DNA from: Plantago major
Taxonomy: Eukaryota > Streptophyta > Magnoliopsida > Lamiales > Plantaginaceae
Reading direction: 5' to 3'
Assembly (NCBI GenBank): GCA_026545765.1
Contig: CM048840.1
Span: 10,572,765 to 10,636,764 of the forward strand
Length of the DNA: 64,000 nt
Shown: positions 1 through 11,221 of the stretch, in pieces
How positions within the stretch are numbered: position 1 is the first letter of the stretch
Layout of the letters: each line of letters starts with the position of its first letter
The notes under the pieces: generated by a model
Told to the model about the DNA's origin: nothing
The model's input: the letters and a program-made list of their open reading frames with translations, nothing else
Database searches by the model: none
Program-made: the position numbers and the translations under genes

Positions 1-47
1 GCATGAGAGGTCAGGTCAAGCTTCCAATTTTTCAACCACCACCTTAG

Positions 48-2906
48 TTGTTAAGTGATCTCCTAGAGGATAGATACGAGAAGAGTTGGAGTTTCATTGA
101 GAACTTACGGGCATATAACATGATGTTCTCTTTTACTTCTATGGGTAGAAAAATAGAAAAAGAGGCTAACAAAGGTTGGGGTCCTTATTGTTTTGAGATG
201 TGTGGTCAGAATTTCCACAAAATCGGCTCTTTGTTGCCAGACGAAGGAAAAGAACCAAAGTTTGCTCAACTATACATCTATGACACTGAGCACGAAGTAC
301 AGAATAGAATCAATGCTCTTGTGTTAGTGCCAATAATATCTATATATTGTTTAATAAAATTCCTTATAATAATAATATTACACGATAATTAGTTCATTTA
401 AGTAAATTTGTATATATGCATGTATGCCAGTGGTGATGGGAAGGGTTTGGACACTTCTGTAACAGCCAGCATCAAAGATATGGTCGAACAATATAATCCT
501 TATGCCAAAACATATAGGATGACCAGGGATCGTATATCTCTTAATAACTCGGCAGATATTAGTCTGCAGCTTATAGCAAAACGTGCCAAGGATGGACGGA
601 CCTATAATTTGCCTACTGCGTAAGAGGTTGCTGCCATTATTGAAGGAGACATTGAGAATGTGAGGCATAAGAGGGATATCATGGTTGAGTTGAAGTCGAC
701 TGGATATTTGCATAGGATAAATGAATTTCTTCCACTCCCTCTGCATTACCCACTATTGTTCGTGTATGGAGAAGATGGTTGGTATACAGAGATAACCAGA
801 ACTACATACAATAAGAGGCCAAATCTCACACTTAGGGAGTTCTTAGCATTCAGAATTCAACACATGGAGGGATAAGGTCACCAGCTTATACTTGGCAGGA
901 GATTGTTTCAACAATTTATTGTTGATTCTTACATGATGGAGTCACAAAGACTTCAGTGGATTCGTCACAATCAACCAAAGCTTAGATACAAATCTTATAA
1001 GTAGATTGCCAGCAAAGTTGATAACTTTGAATATGATCCTGCATCATGTGGTAGTCTCTTCATACTTCCATCATCTTATCCAGGGGGTGCTAGATGGTAC
1101 ATGCAGATGTACCATGATTCTATGGCTATATGCAAGTGGGCAGGATATCCGTGCCTGTTCATAACATTTACATGCAATCCAAAGTGGCCTGAGATCACAA
1201 GGTATGTTGAGATTCTTGGGTTGAGACCGGAAGACAAGCCTGATATCATATGTTGAGTCTTCAAGATGAAACTCGATGAGCTGATCAGTGATACAAAGGA
1301 TGGACATATGTTTGGAAAATCAAAAGCACGTAAGTTGGTTTTTTTTTTTTTTTTTGTCTCTACAAGTTTATATTCTATGAAATTCAAAAATACTTTATAA
1401 TCTCTGAATTTTTTTAGTCATGTACACCGTTGAGTTCTAAAAGCAAGGACTTCCACATGTTCATATTTTGGTAATCCTGAATAAGGCGGATGAGGAGAAG
1501 ATTAAAAATAACATTGATGACTACATATGTGCGGAGTTACCCGACAAGGATACTAATCCAAAATTGTACGACGTAGTGTCAACCCATATGATTCACGGAC
1601 CATGTGGTCCGCTAGACCTACTTCTCCATGCATGGAGGAAAACAGGTACTCCAAACATTTTCCAAAGAGCTACAACGAAAATACCTATGTTGACGATGTT
1701 GGATATCACATATATCGAAGAAGGGACACAGGTGTCACTGTCGATAAAAATGGAGTTTAGCTTGAAAACAGGTACATTTATATTAATTAAATATTATGCT
1801 TAGTTTATTGTCGTAAATCTAGATTTATATGTTGCCGAACTTAGTATATGAGTCGACGTTTTTAAACAGGTTTGTTGTCCCCTACAATGCTTAGTTGCTC
1901 CTGAAGTACCAATCTCATATTAACATAGAATACTGTAAAGGTGGGGCTTCAATGGAATATTTGTTCAAGTACATGTTGAAAGGAAGTGACAGAGCGGGTG
2001 TTACATTCATAGACAGAAATAATAATGATGAGATTAAGAGGCATACTGATTGCCGATACGTTTCAGCATGTGGGCAATATGGAGAATTTTTGAATTCCAG
2101 ATACATTATAGGATACCTGCCGTTGAGCGTTTGGCATTTTCATCTAGAGGATGAGCAGGGGGGACCTTTCAGAGATGGAGATTTCATGCCGGATCTGCTT
2201 GATAAGCCTTCAGTTAAGCGAAGTTTCTTGAATGGTTTGAGCGGAACAAGGTTGACCCAGAAGCTAGGAAATTGACGTATCCTAAGTTGCCCCGTGAGTA
2301 TTGTTGGAAGGATGGCCCGAAGAAGTGGTCCCGTAGGAAAACCAAGGCGCAAGCTGTTAGAAGGATGTATAATGTGCCGATGGCATTTGAAAACATGTAC
2401 TATATGCGACTTACGTTGAATCATGTTAGAGGTGCAACACCAGGATATCGTAGCGATGAGCGGTGTTGTTTTAGACCCGAGGACTCATGTGCGGCTTTAG
2501 GCCTACTAACAGATGACGGGGAGTATGTCCATGGAATTACTGAGGCAAGTCACTGGGGATCATCACGTTTCCTTCGTCATCTTTTTACTATGATTCTTCT
2601 TTCTCAAAGCATGGAGAGACCAGAGGACGTATGGAGGAAGACATGTAACTTCTTATCTGACGACATTCTATACATCCAGCAAAAAATTCTCATAATCCAG
2701 GTAATTTGTTAGCAAATTTTATATTTTACCGAAATACTAAAATGCTATACATTTACTTTATTACTTATTTCGATTCATTTCGCGGTTCAGGTTTGAGGCT
2801 TACAGATGGACAAATCCATAACCTAGCGTTGCTTGAAATTGAGAAGCTATTGAAAGCAAACTGCAGCAGTCTTGCTTTTTTTGAGTCTATGCCAATCCCA
2901 GATTAG
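48..2906 (+). pseudogene. Helitron Rep (HUH endonuclease) and central region, broken
   Basis: Collinear fragments of the N-terminal and Rep part of a plant Helitron protein. 48-320 encodes the conserved block before the Rep domain (GSLLP, FAQLYIYDTE). 429-870 and 880-1250 continue it but contain in-frame stops, for example after KDGRTYNLPTA and after RIQHMEG. 1450-1780 holds the HUH motif (PHVHILVILNKADE) and HMIHGPCG. 1895-2270 holds FKYMLKGSDR and RYVSACGQYG, where the catalytic tyrosines of the family lie. 2272-2700 encodes the linker block (YPKLPREYCWKDGPKKW). Possible introns interrupt the blocks near 330-425, 1330-1420 and 1770-1870. Premature stops make an active initiator unlikely. 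Confidence 0.8.
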
Positions 2907-3002
2907 TCTATAACTGACAACGCCACGAATCAGTTTATAGTTGATGAGATGTCATACGACAGAGATGTCATGAGATCGGAATTCGACGGACTGTAACCAC
3001 GT

Positions 3003-3945
3003 TTGATTGACGAGCAGCGTACAATTTACGATAAGATTATGGATGCAGTTGACGGGGGCAGAGGTGGTGTGTTCTTTTTATACGGCTACGGTGGTACATG
3101 CAAGACTTTTATTTGGAGGACGTTGTATTCCAGCTTGCGTGCTAGAGGAGACACAGTGCTTCCAGTAGCATCAAGTGGTATTGCATCACTCTTGCTACCT
3201 AGAGGTAGGACTGCTCATTCTAGGTTTGGTATTCCTAAGTGTCATGAGGAATCAACATGCAGCAAGTTGTGTCACCGGCTTACTCAAGCAAACCAAACTT
3301 ATAATTTGGGATGAGGCATCGATGACCAACAAACATTGCTTTGAGGCACTCGACAGGAGTCTAAGAGATGTTATGAAACGTCCAGATGATCCTTTTGGTG
3401 GCTTAGTAGATGTATTCGGTGGAGATTTCAGGCAAATTTTGCCACTATTGTTCCTGGTGGTAGCAGATTTGATATTGTAAATGCCTCTCTATGCTCTTTA
3501 ATACTGTGGGATTCATGTGAGGTTCTAAATATTGACCAGGCTTCTGAGTTGTGTAATGGAACAAGGCTTATAGTAACTAATCTGGGGAAACATATCATAG
3601 AAGCAAGAATGATATCTGGAATGAATGTCGGTCGAAAGGTTTTCATCCCTAGGATGATGATGAGCCCATATGATGAGATTAGGTTTCTTCTAAGTTTTGT
3701 TAGGAGACAGATTCCTATATCCGTCTGCTTTGCAATGACAATAAATAAAAGTCAGGGACATTCTCTCTCTCTCTCATGCCGGTCTCTATCTACCTTCTCC
3801 TGTATTCAGCCACGGACAACTGTATGTTGCTCTCTCTAGAGTTACAAGTAGAAAGGGACTAAAAGTACTCATATGTGATAATGAAGGTAAGACGTACGAC
3901 ACGACAACCAACGTGGTTTACAAAGAAGTTTTCGATAAATTATGA
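3003..3945 (+). pseudogene. Helitron PIF1-like helicase, frameshifted and internally deleted
   Basis: The segment begins with [13 protein letters not shown] and carries Walker A (GYGGTCKT, normally GxGGTGKT), then [20 protein letters not shown] frameshift near 3290 moves to the frame reading [19 protein letters not shown] (Walker B, DEA) and [12 protein letters not shown]. The helicase middle is then missing: by about 3540 the sequence is already at the C-terminal block LCNGTRLIV, FIPRM and TINKSQG. The G-to-C change in Walker A would itself impair ATP binding. It is the same family as the remnant at 34765-38050 but a different copy. Confidence 0.85.
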
Positions 3946-4394
3946 GGTAAATTTATTTTTTCATATATATATTTGTTAACTTGCATATTTTCATTTATGT
4001 TTTATGTTTTATGTTTCTCAATTTATAATACATCTAAGCGTATATCCTTATACTTTTACGGGTACGGATGCCTTCATATGAAGTCAAGTCTTACCAGTAA
4101 TTTACTAGATTTTACTCAATGCAAAACTATTATTCTTGTACGTCAAGAATTTGTTATTCTTACAAACTATGATCCTCATATTATACATTGTTTTTTGAAC
4201 CATCTTAAATATACCAATTTTCACTATAGCATTCTTAAGTGTATTCATGATAATGCTTATCAGATATATAGATCAAACTACCGAATTGTAAAATGGAACA
4301 AGTCTAGCCATAGTGAGGCAAATATAATAAACGGTAGTCTACCCAGCCCAAAAGGTTTATCATTCAAATTGCGATGGTTAGCACATTCTACAAG

Positions 4395-4615
4395 ACGATC
4401 GAAGTTCCCTATCAATTTTGATAGAACATATCGTCTATTTTGCAATGACCATAAACAAAAGTCCTTGGCAATCTTTTTCACACGTCGGCCTCTACCACCT
4501 CACTCGTATTCAAACGTGAACAATTGCATGTTCTCTCTATACGGTTACCAGTAAGAAGAGATTCAATGTATTCATATAAGACGAAGATGGTAAAACATAT
4601 GATACGAAGTGTTCA
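4395..4615 (+). pseudogene. Second, highly degraded Helitron helicase C-terminus
   Basis: Reading across two frames gives [29 protein letters not shown] and DEDGKTYDT. These are the same landmarks, in the same order, as the better preserved C-termini at 3540-3945 and 37640-38050. At least two stops and one frame change are present. It lies after the first helicase tail has ended near 3945 and just before the Helitron hairpin, so two helicase tails sit in tandem in front of a single terminus. Confidence 0.7.
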
Positions 4616-4676
4616 TTAACTTTAGCATTTTATTATACGATATATTCATTTCTTATTTTGAGATTGGCCTTCATGC

Positions 4677-4706
4677 CCCGTCGAGTATCGACGGGCGCGC
4701 CCCTGG
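4677..4706 (+). other. Helitron 3' terminus (hairpin plus CTGG)
   Basis: Arms CCCGTCGA (4677-4684) and TCGACGGG (4688-4695) pair perfectly around a 3-nt loop. Eleven nucleotides later the sequence reads CTGG (4703-4706) followed by T. Helitrons end in CTRR with a GC-rich hairpin about 10-12 nt upstream and sit before a host T, so all three criteria are met. No coding sequence of the Helitron is seen beyond this point. Confidence 0.8.
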
Positions 4707-4730
4707 TCCACAGTGAAAAGAGATCAGAAA

Positions 4731-5019
4731 TGTTAAACGCAACACCAATTCGGCTAAACGCAGCACCAATTATTTGAGTACTTGCCCAAAATGCCCCTAA
4801 CTTAAAAAAATCGTGTAACATTAACGTAAAATCGTAATAATTCGTTTACGCGAACACAATAACATTAACATGCACGATTCATCATGAATTACAACAATTA
4901 AAAACATCGAAATTTATGAACAAACTTTGCTTATTGGAAAAAATTATAAAATACCTAAATATTTAAACACTATATACATAAATTCAAAAAAAATAAAAAA
5001 AAAATTTGGGCCGGATCTG
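4731..5019 (+). repeat. Left terminal inverted repeat of the MULE
   Basis: About 289 bp that match the reverse complement of 11222-11515 with scattered mismatches. Landmarks in order are the AACACCAATTCGGCTAAACG block, GCCCCTAACTTAAAAAAATC, ACGTAAAATCGTAATAA, ATACCTAAATATTTAAACAC and GGGCCGGATCTG at the inner edge. Long TIRs of this size are typical of MULEs. Confidence 0.9.
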
Positions 5020-5210
5020 GGCTGCAAAAGCAGCCCAGATATCTTAATTGGTTTTATACTGCGACATTACAAAATGGTGTGTAACCGCCATTTATTTAAA
5101 TAAGTCTGCATGTTACACACCGCCATTTTGTGAATCGGCCAGATGCAGGTTACACACCGCTATTTTGTGAATCGCCGTATAAACACCAACATAACTGGCT
5201 GCTACTGACT

Positions 5211-5290
5211 AGATCCGGTCCAAATTTTTTTTAAATTTTTTTTATTTATTTCAATTTATGTATATAGTGTTTAAATATTTAGGTATTTTC
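5211..5290 (-). repeat. Extra inverted copy of the inner TIR segment, making a left-end fold-back
   Basis: This stretch (AGATCCGGTCC, an A/T run, then TATATAGTGTTTAAATATTT and AGGTATTTTC) is the reverse complement of the inner left TIR at about 4950-5019 and lies in the same orientation as the inner right TIR. It can therefore pair with the left TIR to form a stem with a loop of about 190 bp. The loop contains three short related units ending in CGCCATTTTGTGAATCG or similar. Confidence 0.75.
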
Positions 5291-5475
5291 TAATTGTTTG
5301 GCATTTTTTATATGTTTTTTTAATTATTTTTTAATGATTTGCAAGTTTTATTATGGTTTTCTAAATTTTTCATATTTATTTGAATTACAGAACATGGAAA
5401 TCGAAATACAACAGACATTGAAAACATAAACTAGAACTTATGCCATTGACATAGGCGAACGCCATAATGTGCTTC

Positions 5476-8044
5476 CTAGTGGCTTATTCCTGCCTCTATA
5501 GTACCTCTCCAGGCCAACCATATTGGTGGAATTGGACATTCTGTTACCACGTGGATCCTAATCCAGTGATTGTTACCAATGTGAGCCATTGTCCACTCTT
5601 CAGCTGTTGATGGAGGGTCCGGAGCCGGTGAGTCCATTTGAGAACGACACTCCAATGGCAAGTATGTCATACTCCCTAACGGAGAATAACCGCATAAGAC
5701 CCGTTGGTACTTTGTTGCTACAAGACACCCCATATCTGGTACTGTGAAATACCATGGCTGTGTACACGCGCCATGAAACCAGTTCAGACGGATATTTATT
5801 TCATCTACCCGTGCTTCTGTCATTTCGTCGATATACATCTGTCTGTTGTAGTGCAACTCATCAATGAGTTCTTGCCTGACGTCTGCCCAACGCTCTTGTT
5901 GACCGTATTGGTATTGAGCTATGACCCTAAAAGCTAGCTTCCGCTGTCGATGACATCATTATGGCCTCTAATCCAGAATTGAGTTTGGGGTGGCATTTGA
6001 CTTTGATATTTGAATGTTCTGCCAGTACTTGCTAGAGAACCTGAACCGTCATTGCTTGGGGCGGAATTCTTTTGAGACTGATTCAGGGTTTCCCAACCAC
6101 TCGGTAGCCTTTTCCCTATTGCTTTAGGTTTCCTACCTCTCCGTTGTGATGAATGGCTCGTCCACGAACGATTGTGATGCATTTGAATTGTCGAAATACG
6201 ATCTCATTTCATCCTCCGTGGCAGTCTCATTGCGTCCGCCGCAATGAAGAAACCGATCCTTTATACTGCCTTTAGTCTCAAAGTGGTTCCCATGTGAAGA
6301 GTTCTCCAGAACACGTTTACATCGTGAACCGGGTCGACGGTCCTCCTGTTTCGCAGCTTCACATGCAATTGACATGCGCACATTAATCCAAAAGTTGTAA
6401 ACAGTATGTGATCGCAATCACTTGGATCATTGTCTATTTCTTTGACCATTTTCTCGATGGCGAGATGTGAAAGCACACCTCCGAGTTTTTTGAAGATCGG
6501 CATTGTTGATGTGGAATGAGGGACGATATTAAGAGATCTCAAATCAAGTGCGGATTTCATCAAAATGCATTCGAAGTAGGCCATTTAGCTTCGGGAATAG
6601 ACGGTGGAACTTCTGATTTGAAGGACCCAACCACAACTTGTACCTAGCGTGAGCACCTTCGACTCTGCAAATAATTTACATTGTTGAATGTCAGTTTCGG
6701 CATAACTGTAATTATAGGGTAGTTGTATATTACGAAATAAGCTAAACTAAGGTATGAGTGGTGGATTTATGACGATAAATGAAGGAATAACCTGTTGGTC
6801 GTGTTAGTTCCATAGTGTAGGATGTTCTTTGTCCACGCCTGGACAAATCGGTCACGGTATGGATCCAACCATTGGTTCCGTACATAGGCCATGCAACCTG
6901 GATGCCTATGCCATGCCTCCGCCATTTCTGCAACAGCCTGCTCATAGAGTTCCTCGGTGTCTGCATGCACGATGTGATCCCATCTGGATTTGATTACGGG
7001 TTGATACTTAGTACCTACCATCTTGGATAAGTGAGCCTGCACATCCTTTGAGATGTGTCTCTGACACAGTAGGTGTGCTTCTTCTGGAAAGACAAGTTTA
7101 ATTGCATTCATTTCCGCTAACTCTCTGTCGGTAACAAATACCCCCGGTGATACACCACATTCAGCAAACAACACCCGTAATTGTTTAAGCCCCCAAACGT
7201 AACTTGAAGTCCTTTCGTTGGATAGGAAAATGAAGGATATGTGATAGTTTTGCCTAGTGGGTAAGACGCCAATCAGTTCCACCAAAGGCATGTCGTAGAA
7301 ATTCGTCTTGTACGTTGCATCCATGACGACAACTTGCGGGAACAAACGGATCAGCTCCCTTGTATTTGGATGAGATAAGAAAATTCCCTCTAATATGTTA
7401 GTATCCTCCACTTCTGAATGTGTATATATATAATGGTTTATTCTCAAGAGTTCCTCGAAATACACCATTGGGGCTAGGGATCCCATCTCCAAACGTTGAT
7501 ATTTCTGGTCAGCATTGTATATTTGACGTAGGTTAGTACATGTGCCCGGAAAATCCTGATTAAGTTGATCGAGAATTTGTCTAGGTGCCATTCCGCACTT
7601 CAACATCTCAATCACCCGGTCGTACTTTTCGCCAGTGAGCTTGGTGGCAGACGTGTGCCCATGGGGGGAATTCCCTAGTGCATGATTGTGTTTCTTGTGG
7701 CCCTCTCTGAGAAACACTCTCCACACCCTCGGATACCTCTCGTGCAGCTTAACCTCAAATGGACACTTGAGTTTCTTTGACCCAACGGAACTTCTGGATT
7801 TCACTTCGGGATCAGTTGAAGCAGTGTTTATGTATTCACCACCTCGCTCACAACCCATGTATACGTGTCTTGGTTTCGAATGTGAGATCGTGAAAATATA
7901 TTGTTTTGTACACCAATATCTCGCACCCAAGTTTCTGCAGCTTCCCGAGTATCAAAAGTCTGATTATTTTGAAAAAAATGAACTGCAATCGGGAAATTTA
8001 GGCTCACCGTCGGATGAAATCTATGAATTTGGGGCGTGACTCAT
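5476..8044 (-). pseudogene. MULE transposase, MURA/FAR1 type with OTU-like C-terminus, frame-damaged
   Basis: Likely start ATG at 8044. A short first exon contains one TAG. After a small intron ending near 8000 the frame reads TFDTREAAETWVRDIG, shifts by one base near 7890, then runs open to 6792. That long block has a WRKY-GCM1-like zinc-finger zone (CERGGEY, CPFEVKL, HKKHNHAL), the first catalytic aspartate in VVVMDATYKTNFYDMPLVEL, and LLCQRHISKDVQAHL. An intron (6665-6791) splits TTNR from VEGAHARYKLWLG. A further frame change occurs near 6550, then SWIM-like TTFGLMCACQLH follows. The final block (5476-5930) resembles the OTU-type module of some MULE proteins (PDMGCLVATKY, NNHWIRIHVV), but the frame breaks exactly where the catalytic-cysteine motif should be (near 5935). 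Catalytic aspartate and SWIM residues survive, yet the gene cannot make a full protein as it stands. Confidence 0.82.
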
Positions 8045-8295
8045 TGTGTACGTGTTTGTTTTTGAAGTGTTTAGAATATGATTAGTGTTTCGGGTTTCAA
8101 GTGTTTAGAATATGATTAGTGCAGGGGACCATTTTTTTGAAGGGTGAAGTGTGAATGAATTGAATATGATTAGGTAGGGGACCATTTTATAGAGACAATG
8201 AATGAATTGAAAATATACCTCAGTTGATTGTGTTAGTGTTGTGTTAATAGAGACATACCGTGAATCGAAAAAATGGGATATATTTGTCATTAAAA

Positions 8296-8540
8296 CGGAC
8301 AAAGCCATGCAATTGTCCCATCCGGGACAAAGCATGCATGAATTGTCCCATCCGGGACAATTCATGCATGCTTTGTCCTTAAGGACAAAGCAAGATGCTT
8401 GCTTTGTCCTCAAGGACAAAGCATGGAAAGGACAAAGCATGGCCATGCTTTGTCCCAAGGGTCAAGTGACCCTTGGAAGGGTATCCAAGGGTGATTTGAC
8501 CCTTGGATACGGGTCGGGTCGGGTCGTTTTTCTATAAATA
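8296..8540. promoter_or_regulatory. Palindrome-rich divergent promoter between transposase and PMD genes
   Basis: The two start codons (8044 minus, 8648 plus) are 604 bp apart. Between them lie nested palindromes: 8313-8330 and 8343-8360 (TTGTCCCATCCGGGACAA), 8370-8391 and 8401-8422 (CTTTGTCC paired with GGACAAAG), 8430-8455, 8455-8476, and 8481-8510 with 12-bp arms. Then comes GGGTC repeated three times (8511-8526) and a TATAAATA box at 8533-8540, 108 bp before the PMD start codon. The repeated half-site is GGACAAAGC. I infer binding sites for an element-encoded or host factor, or a source of hairpin RNA. Confidence 0.6.
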
Positions 8541-8647
8541 CTCTACACCTTAACTAAAAATTTACACCAAAACACTCTCTTCTTTCTTCTTCACTTAAAC
8601 ATATTATTCTTATTTGATAAAACACCACAAAAATCTTAAGCATCTAA

Positions 8648-10995
8648 ATGGCAGGAATCTGGAAGGTAAAGATATGATAAAACATTAATAAACCGTATTA
8701 TATTTGATCGTTCATCTTAAGATATTTGATTGTTCATGTTTCTCGTCGAATTCTAACACTCCGATCATTCTTATTTGATTGTTTCAGCACTTCACTAAGG
8801 ACGGTTCATCCAAAGATCACGGCGGTCCATAAAAAAGAAACGCCCCGGATATCCCACATGTGTCAGTCGACAAATATTCTGGACGATTGAGAGAGATTGA
8901 TGGAAGGGAAAGAGGGCCAGTGGCTGCTTCAGCAAGAGCTCGAAGGTCGAATCGCATGGCCAATCCTGATTTCAGTTCGGATGCTACTGAAAACTTAATA
9001 AGGGACTCAATCGAGTCACCCCCGACCATTGACAATGCAACAAGGGCAGAACTTGAACGTCAATCGACGAATGAGGGGTAACGAGTCACCCACCAATTAA
9101 ATTCTGGCCAAATACAAATGTCGATTTACACCAATTGCACTGCAGGGCATCGACACATTTTAACGACACCAATTCCTATGCTTCTGGCAGCCAGCATGGA
9201 GAGGAAGCTCATAATGATCCCACCAATCAACCCTGGGAAGAGCTAACACATGTTGTTGATGGAGGCCCGTCAGATCCGGAGTTACTCAAAGGATTTCTAG
9301 GCCACATTGCTCACTCCATATGGATTGGAAATGTAAGCCATTCCATTTCTGATCTTTAAAATACGACGATTCATATTCACTATAGTTAACTCATTCTTAT
9401 TTATTGTTTACTTTAAAATGTCGCAGGATCGCAATATTCTAGGGGGGTTTCATCAACACAAAAAATTGACCAAGTTCAAAGATTATTTGAACGACAATGT
9501 CAACAATGTTGTCAACAACAGCCTTCTCTCACACTTGCCCACCGTTATGCAACCGAAGATCATCATGCCTTTGATTAGTGCATTTGTTGAACGGTGGCAT
9601 CCTGAAACTAATAGCTTTCACTTGCCATTCGGTGAGATGACTATAACTCTGCATGATGTCCATTTTCTATTAGGAATTCACAAGCGTGGTCGCGGTGAAG
9701 GTGGTGACTCACCCGGAACAAATCAGGCACTTATTGTCAACTCATATGCAAATGAATGATGCATTGGTGAGGGCCAACTACAAAAGTGTTGGGTTCAAGC
9801 GTAGCACAATTGAGGATGCTTTAAAAGCACAAACTCTACCACCCCATTCACATGTTGTCATGTACCAGCTGTGGTTGTTAGGCACATCGTTGTTTGTCGA
9901 CAAGAGTAGTACTCGAGTACCAGCTGGATTTCTACTATTCCTAAATCAGCCGGAAGAGGTTCAAACGTACGCATGGGGAGCTGTTGCACTTGCCAATCAG
10001 TATATACAGTTGGGAATTGCATCACGTATTGATTGCAATCAAATAGATGGATGTCTCTCACTTGTGCAGGTTTGCTAGCTCTATATAATTTTTACATTTT
10101 ATCATAACTTGAAAAGAGAATACATTTTTGTTGAAGTCTTTATATGATTTCAGATGTGGATCTACAAGCACTTTCCTTCTTTTGAATCATGGAACTTGGG
10201 AACCGTCCACCAAGATCAAGATGCTCTACATCTTGCATATAGAAGTGCCTTAGACAATATTTCTTCGAATGAAGTATGTCATCACATTTATCACGCTTGC
10301 TTCATTAAGATTGAAACTATGTTAAAATTATTTACTTACTTACCTCTTATGTAATAGGTTATGTGGACACCATTCGGACGTGCAGCAGAGGAAGTAGTCC
10401 CCATTTCTCAATTTCGAGGAATTATTCATTGTTTAAAGATTACAGAGGCTTACATGCCGCATCGTGTTATCGCCGCCGGATATCCCCAACTAATTCCACA
10501 ACCACTCATACAACCAATAGTTGTCTCAAGGCCACCACAACCGGCATTCTACAAATGTTCATATCCTGCTCAAGACTCATTCGAGAACTTTCAAAACGTT
10601 TGATGTAATTTCCATAATCAAGCACTTCGAGGGCATTACGGATATGAAAGTTTTCCAAACTACAACAAATGGTTTCACGCAAGGACGCATAGGCAAGTGA
10701 TACGCCAACAAACATTTACTCGAAGAGAACATTACCGACCATCCGACATGAATCCTACCGTGGTATGGTTCCTAAACATTCAATACATATACATTCACGA
10801 CGTTAGCATTTCATCTCTCAATTCTTATTATGTATGTTTTTTATTTTGTAGATGATACAATGGCTCGGAGCTAAACTTGCACGCATCACTGAGCCGAACA
10901 TGTGTTGTATGAGCCAAAATGACGTATTCGACATTCTCGATGAAATTTGTGAACACTTTAAAGATGTTATTCCATTACCTAGTCATGGCATGTAA
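8648..10995 (+). pseudogene. Plant mobile domain (PMD, MAIN-like) gene carried by the MULE
   Basis: Start ATG at 8648 follows a TATA box. Exon 1 is 8648-8665 (MAGIWK). The next exon (from about 8788) contains a TAA after KDHGGP, then continues in frame. Further exons are 9146-9332 (ends SIWIGN) and from 9427 on, with the PMD landmarks LISAFVERWHPETNSFHLPFGEMTITL and DVHFLLGI. A frame change occurs near 9700-9750, followed by SSTRVPAGFLLFL and YAWGAVALANQYIQLG. WIYKHFPSFESW (10154) and WTPFGRAAEEVVPISQFRG (10361) complete the domain. The last exon ends with SQNDVFDILDEICEHF and a stop at 10993-10995. PMD proteins act in the nucleus in silencing and meristem maintenance when domesticated. Here the copy sits inside a MULE and is damaged, so it is most likely an element gene. 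Confidence 0.8.
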
Positions 10996-11221
10996 TATTT
11001 TCGATTCAAGTTCGTTCGTCCGTGTTCAAGTTGTAATCTTTTATTCGAAAGAATTTCGATTCAAGTTTGAATATAATATTGAGAAATATATATACCGGTT
11101 TGAATATATATATATATATTTAGAAAGAAAAACAATAAAAAAATAATAAAAAATAAAAAAAATGAAAAACAATGAACTGGCCGGGTTTTATACCCGGCCC
11201 GTTCACAAAATGGTCGGGTGA

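Larger units (their letters stand above)
1..4706 (+). mobile_element. Right-hand part of a decayed Helitron, truncated by the window edge
   Basis: Translated pieces in plus order match a plant RepHel protein: an N-terminal zone (GSLLP, FAQLYIYDTE), the Rep zone with a His-hydrophobic-His motif (PHVHIL near 1455-1470), the RYVSACGQYG zone near 2055, and a PIF1-type helicase with Walker A. The element ends in a perfect 8-bp-arm hairpin (4677-4695) followed 11 nt later by CTGG and a T, which fits the Helitron rule of CTRR followed by host T. The left end lies outside the window. Several stop codons, a frameshift and an internal deletion show the copy is dead. A second helicase tail at 4395-4615 means it is composite or nested. 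Confidence 0.85.

Noticed and set aside
3973-4554. 193-codon open frame
   Set aside because: Its first half has no recognisable motif and its end crosses degraded Helitron helicase sequence in the wrong frame, so it is a chance frame over a pseudogene.
8296-8455. CRISPR-like repeated palindromes
   Set aside because: The units are adjacent inverted half-sites without regular unique spacers, and the setting is a plant transposon promoter.
8105-8537. Overlapping open frames on both strands across the MULE divergent promoter
   Set aside because: They translate the palindromic repeats (FVLKDKA, LCPGWDN units), so their length results from the repeats and not from coding selection.
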